Source: a virus. Taken from it: a stretch of DNA of 20,955 bases. Under the pieces are notes generated by a model. It did not search any database, was not told the DNA's origin, and saw only the letters and a list, made by a program, of their open reading frames with translations. Every line of letters begins with the position of its first letter. Within the stretch, counting starts at the first letter, position 1. Positions 20,603-20,955 of the stretch are shown here, one piece after another. Where the stretch lies: the IMG/VR virus record IMGVR_UViG_3300020020_000174, positions 1 through 20,955 of that record, one strand, 5' to 3'. The translations under genes were made by a program, and so were the position numbers.

Positions 20603-20897
20603 CCTTGGTAATCGCTTTCCGCAGGGCTTCCCGGCGCGCGGCCTTGGCGGCCGGCGTCATTGAGCCTGCGCCCTTCGGCTTGGCGGGCAGCTTCTCGTTG
20701 CCGACCTCGATCAGGCCGAGCGATCGGCCGACCGCGCGGTACTGGCGCTTCGAGGTGTAGAACTTGCCGTCGACCTGCTCCAACGGGTCCATGGTGTCCG
20801 AGATCACCATCGGCGTCGGCAGATCCGATCGCGGCGGCTGTAGCACGTCCCGCTTGACCCGCCACCTGCCGGGGGCGATTTCGACCAGCTCAACCAT
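20592..20897 (-). CDS. conserved phage protein upstream of scaffold (101 aa)
   Basis: A small basic protein. Residues ~1-50 look beta-rich (MVELVEIAPGRWRVKRDVL). There follows KFYTSKRQYRAVGRSLGLIE, and a Lys/Arg/Ala-rich helical tail (TPAAKAARREALRKAITKVR). The pattern YTSKRQYRAxxRxxGxxEVG resembles short proteins found between portal and scaffold genes in podoviruses of Alphaproteobacteria, function unknown. GGGAAC lies before ATG 20897. The stop codon falls in the centre of a 19-bp palindrome. It is the first complete gene of the leftward late module in this window. Confidence 0.75.
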   Translation of the reverse strand: MVELVEIAPGRWRVKRDVLQPPRSDLPTPMVISDTMDPLEQVDGKFYTSKRQYRAVGRSLGLIEVGNEKLPAKPKGAGSMTPAAKAARREALRKAITKVRT

Positions 20898-20915
20898 TTG
20901 TTCCCTGCCTGTTCA

Positions 20916-20947
20916 GGGGCGCAAAAACCGCCGTGGTTTTGCGCCCC
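20916..20947. terminator. long hairpin in the leader of the late genes
   Basis: GGGGCGCAAAAACC (20916-20929) and GGTTTTGCGCCCC (20935-20947) pair over 13 bp with one bulged A and a 5-base loop. It lies 19 bases upstream of the leftward ATG at 20897. No T-run follows on either strand. It may end the upstream transcript (probably portal, outside the window), or act as a leader structure. CCCTGCCT occurs directly repeated on both sides (20903-20910 and 20946-20953). Confidence 0.45.
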
Positions 20948-20955
20948 CCTGCCTA

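Overview
The window looks like part of the genome of a short-tailed (podovirus-like) phage or prophage of an alphaproteobacterium, most likely a Rhizobiales host such as Bradyrhizobium or a relative. Three things support this: very high GC with strong GC bias at third codon positions, a GcrA cell-cycle regulator homologue (a family confined to Alphaproteobacteria and their phages), and an unbroken set of capsid, adaptor, tail, ejection, fibre and lysis genes in the order usual for T7-like and related podoviruses. No integrase, terminase, portal, polymerase, tRNA, rRNA, CRISPR array or insertion sequence is visible. Whether this is a free phage or a prophage cannot be decided from the window.

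Layout. (1) Positions 1-456, + strand: the C-terminal end of an SNF2-type helicase, cut by the left edge. (2) Positions 453-1672, - strand: a compact four-gene regulatory operon, read leftward as small HTH protein, coiled-coil protein, zinc-ribbon protein and GcrA. Its genes overlap one another. (3) Positions 1673-1780: a divergent, AT-rich control region with inverted repeats and a rightward promoter candidate. (4) Positions 1781-4738, + strand: a run of small accessory or early genes, mostly of unknown function. They include a 32-residue membrane peptide, a short zinc-finger protein, a secreted protein and a larger protein joining a Lar-like zinc domain to a DUF551-like domain. (5) Positions 4735-20897, - strand: the late module, transcribed right to left. 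The order is a 101-residue protein, scaffold, major capsid protein, an HhH/SAP-like protein, adaptor (gp11-like), tail tube B-like protein (gp12-like), glycine-rich low-complexity protein, GNAT-like protein, Pro/Gln-rich protein, a virion protein with a C-terminal S74-like chaperone domain, an internal virion protein with a lytic transglycosylase-like domain, a probable ejection protein, a tail fibre with an S74 autocleavage domain, and a three-gene membrane/lysis cassette.

The late genes are packed tightly, with ATGA or TGATG overlaps or a few bases between them, so they are probably one transcription unit with translational coupling. Both places where opposing units converge (453-456 and 4735-4738) overlap by exactly the palindrome CTAG, which supplies a TAG stop to each strand. 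The most notable unexplained structures are interleaved inverted repeats that could form a pseudoknot over the ribosome binding site of the gene after the capsid gene (18082-18152), a tandem pair of 19-bp palindromes at the end of the 101-residue gene (20564-20602), a perfect 26-bp direct repeat in two unrelated contexts (3825-3850 and 4926-4951), and two separate S74-type domains in one virion gene set. All family calls come from reading the translations, not from database searches.
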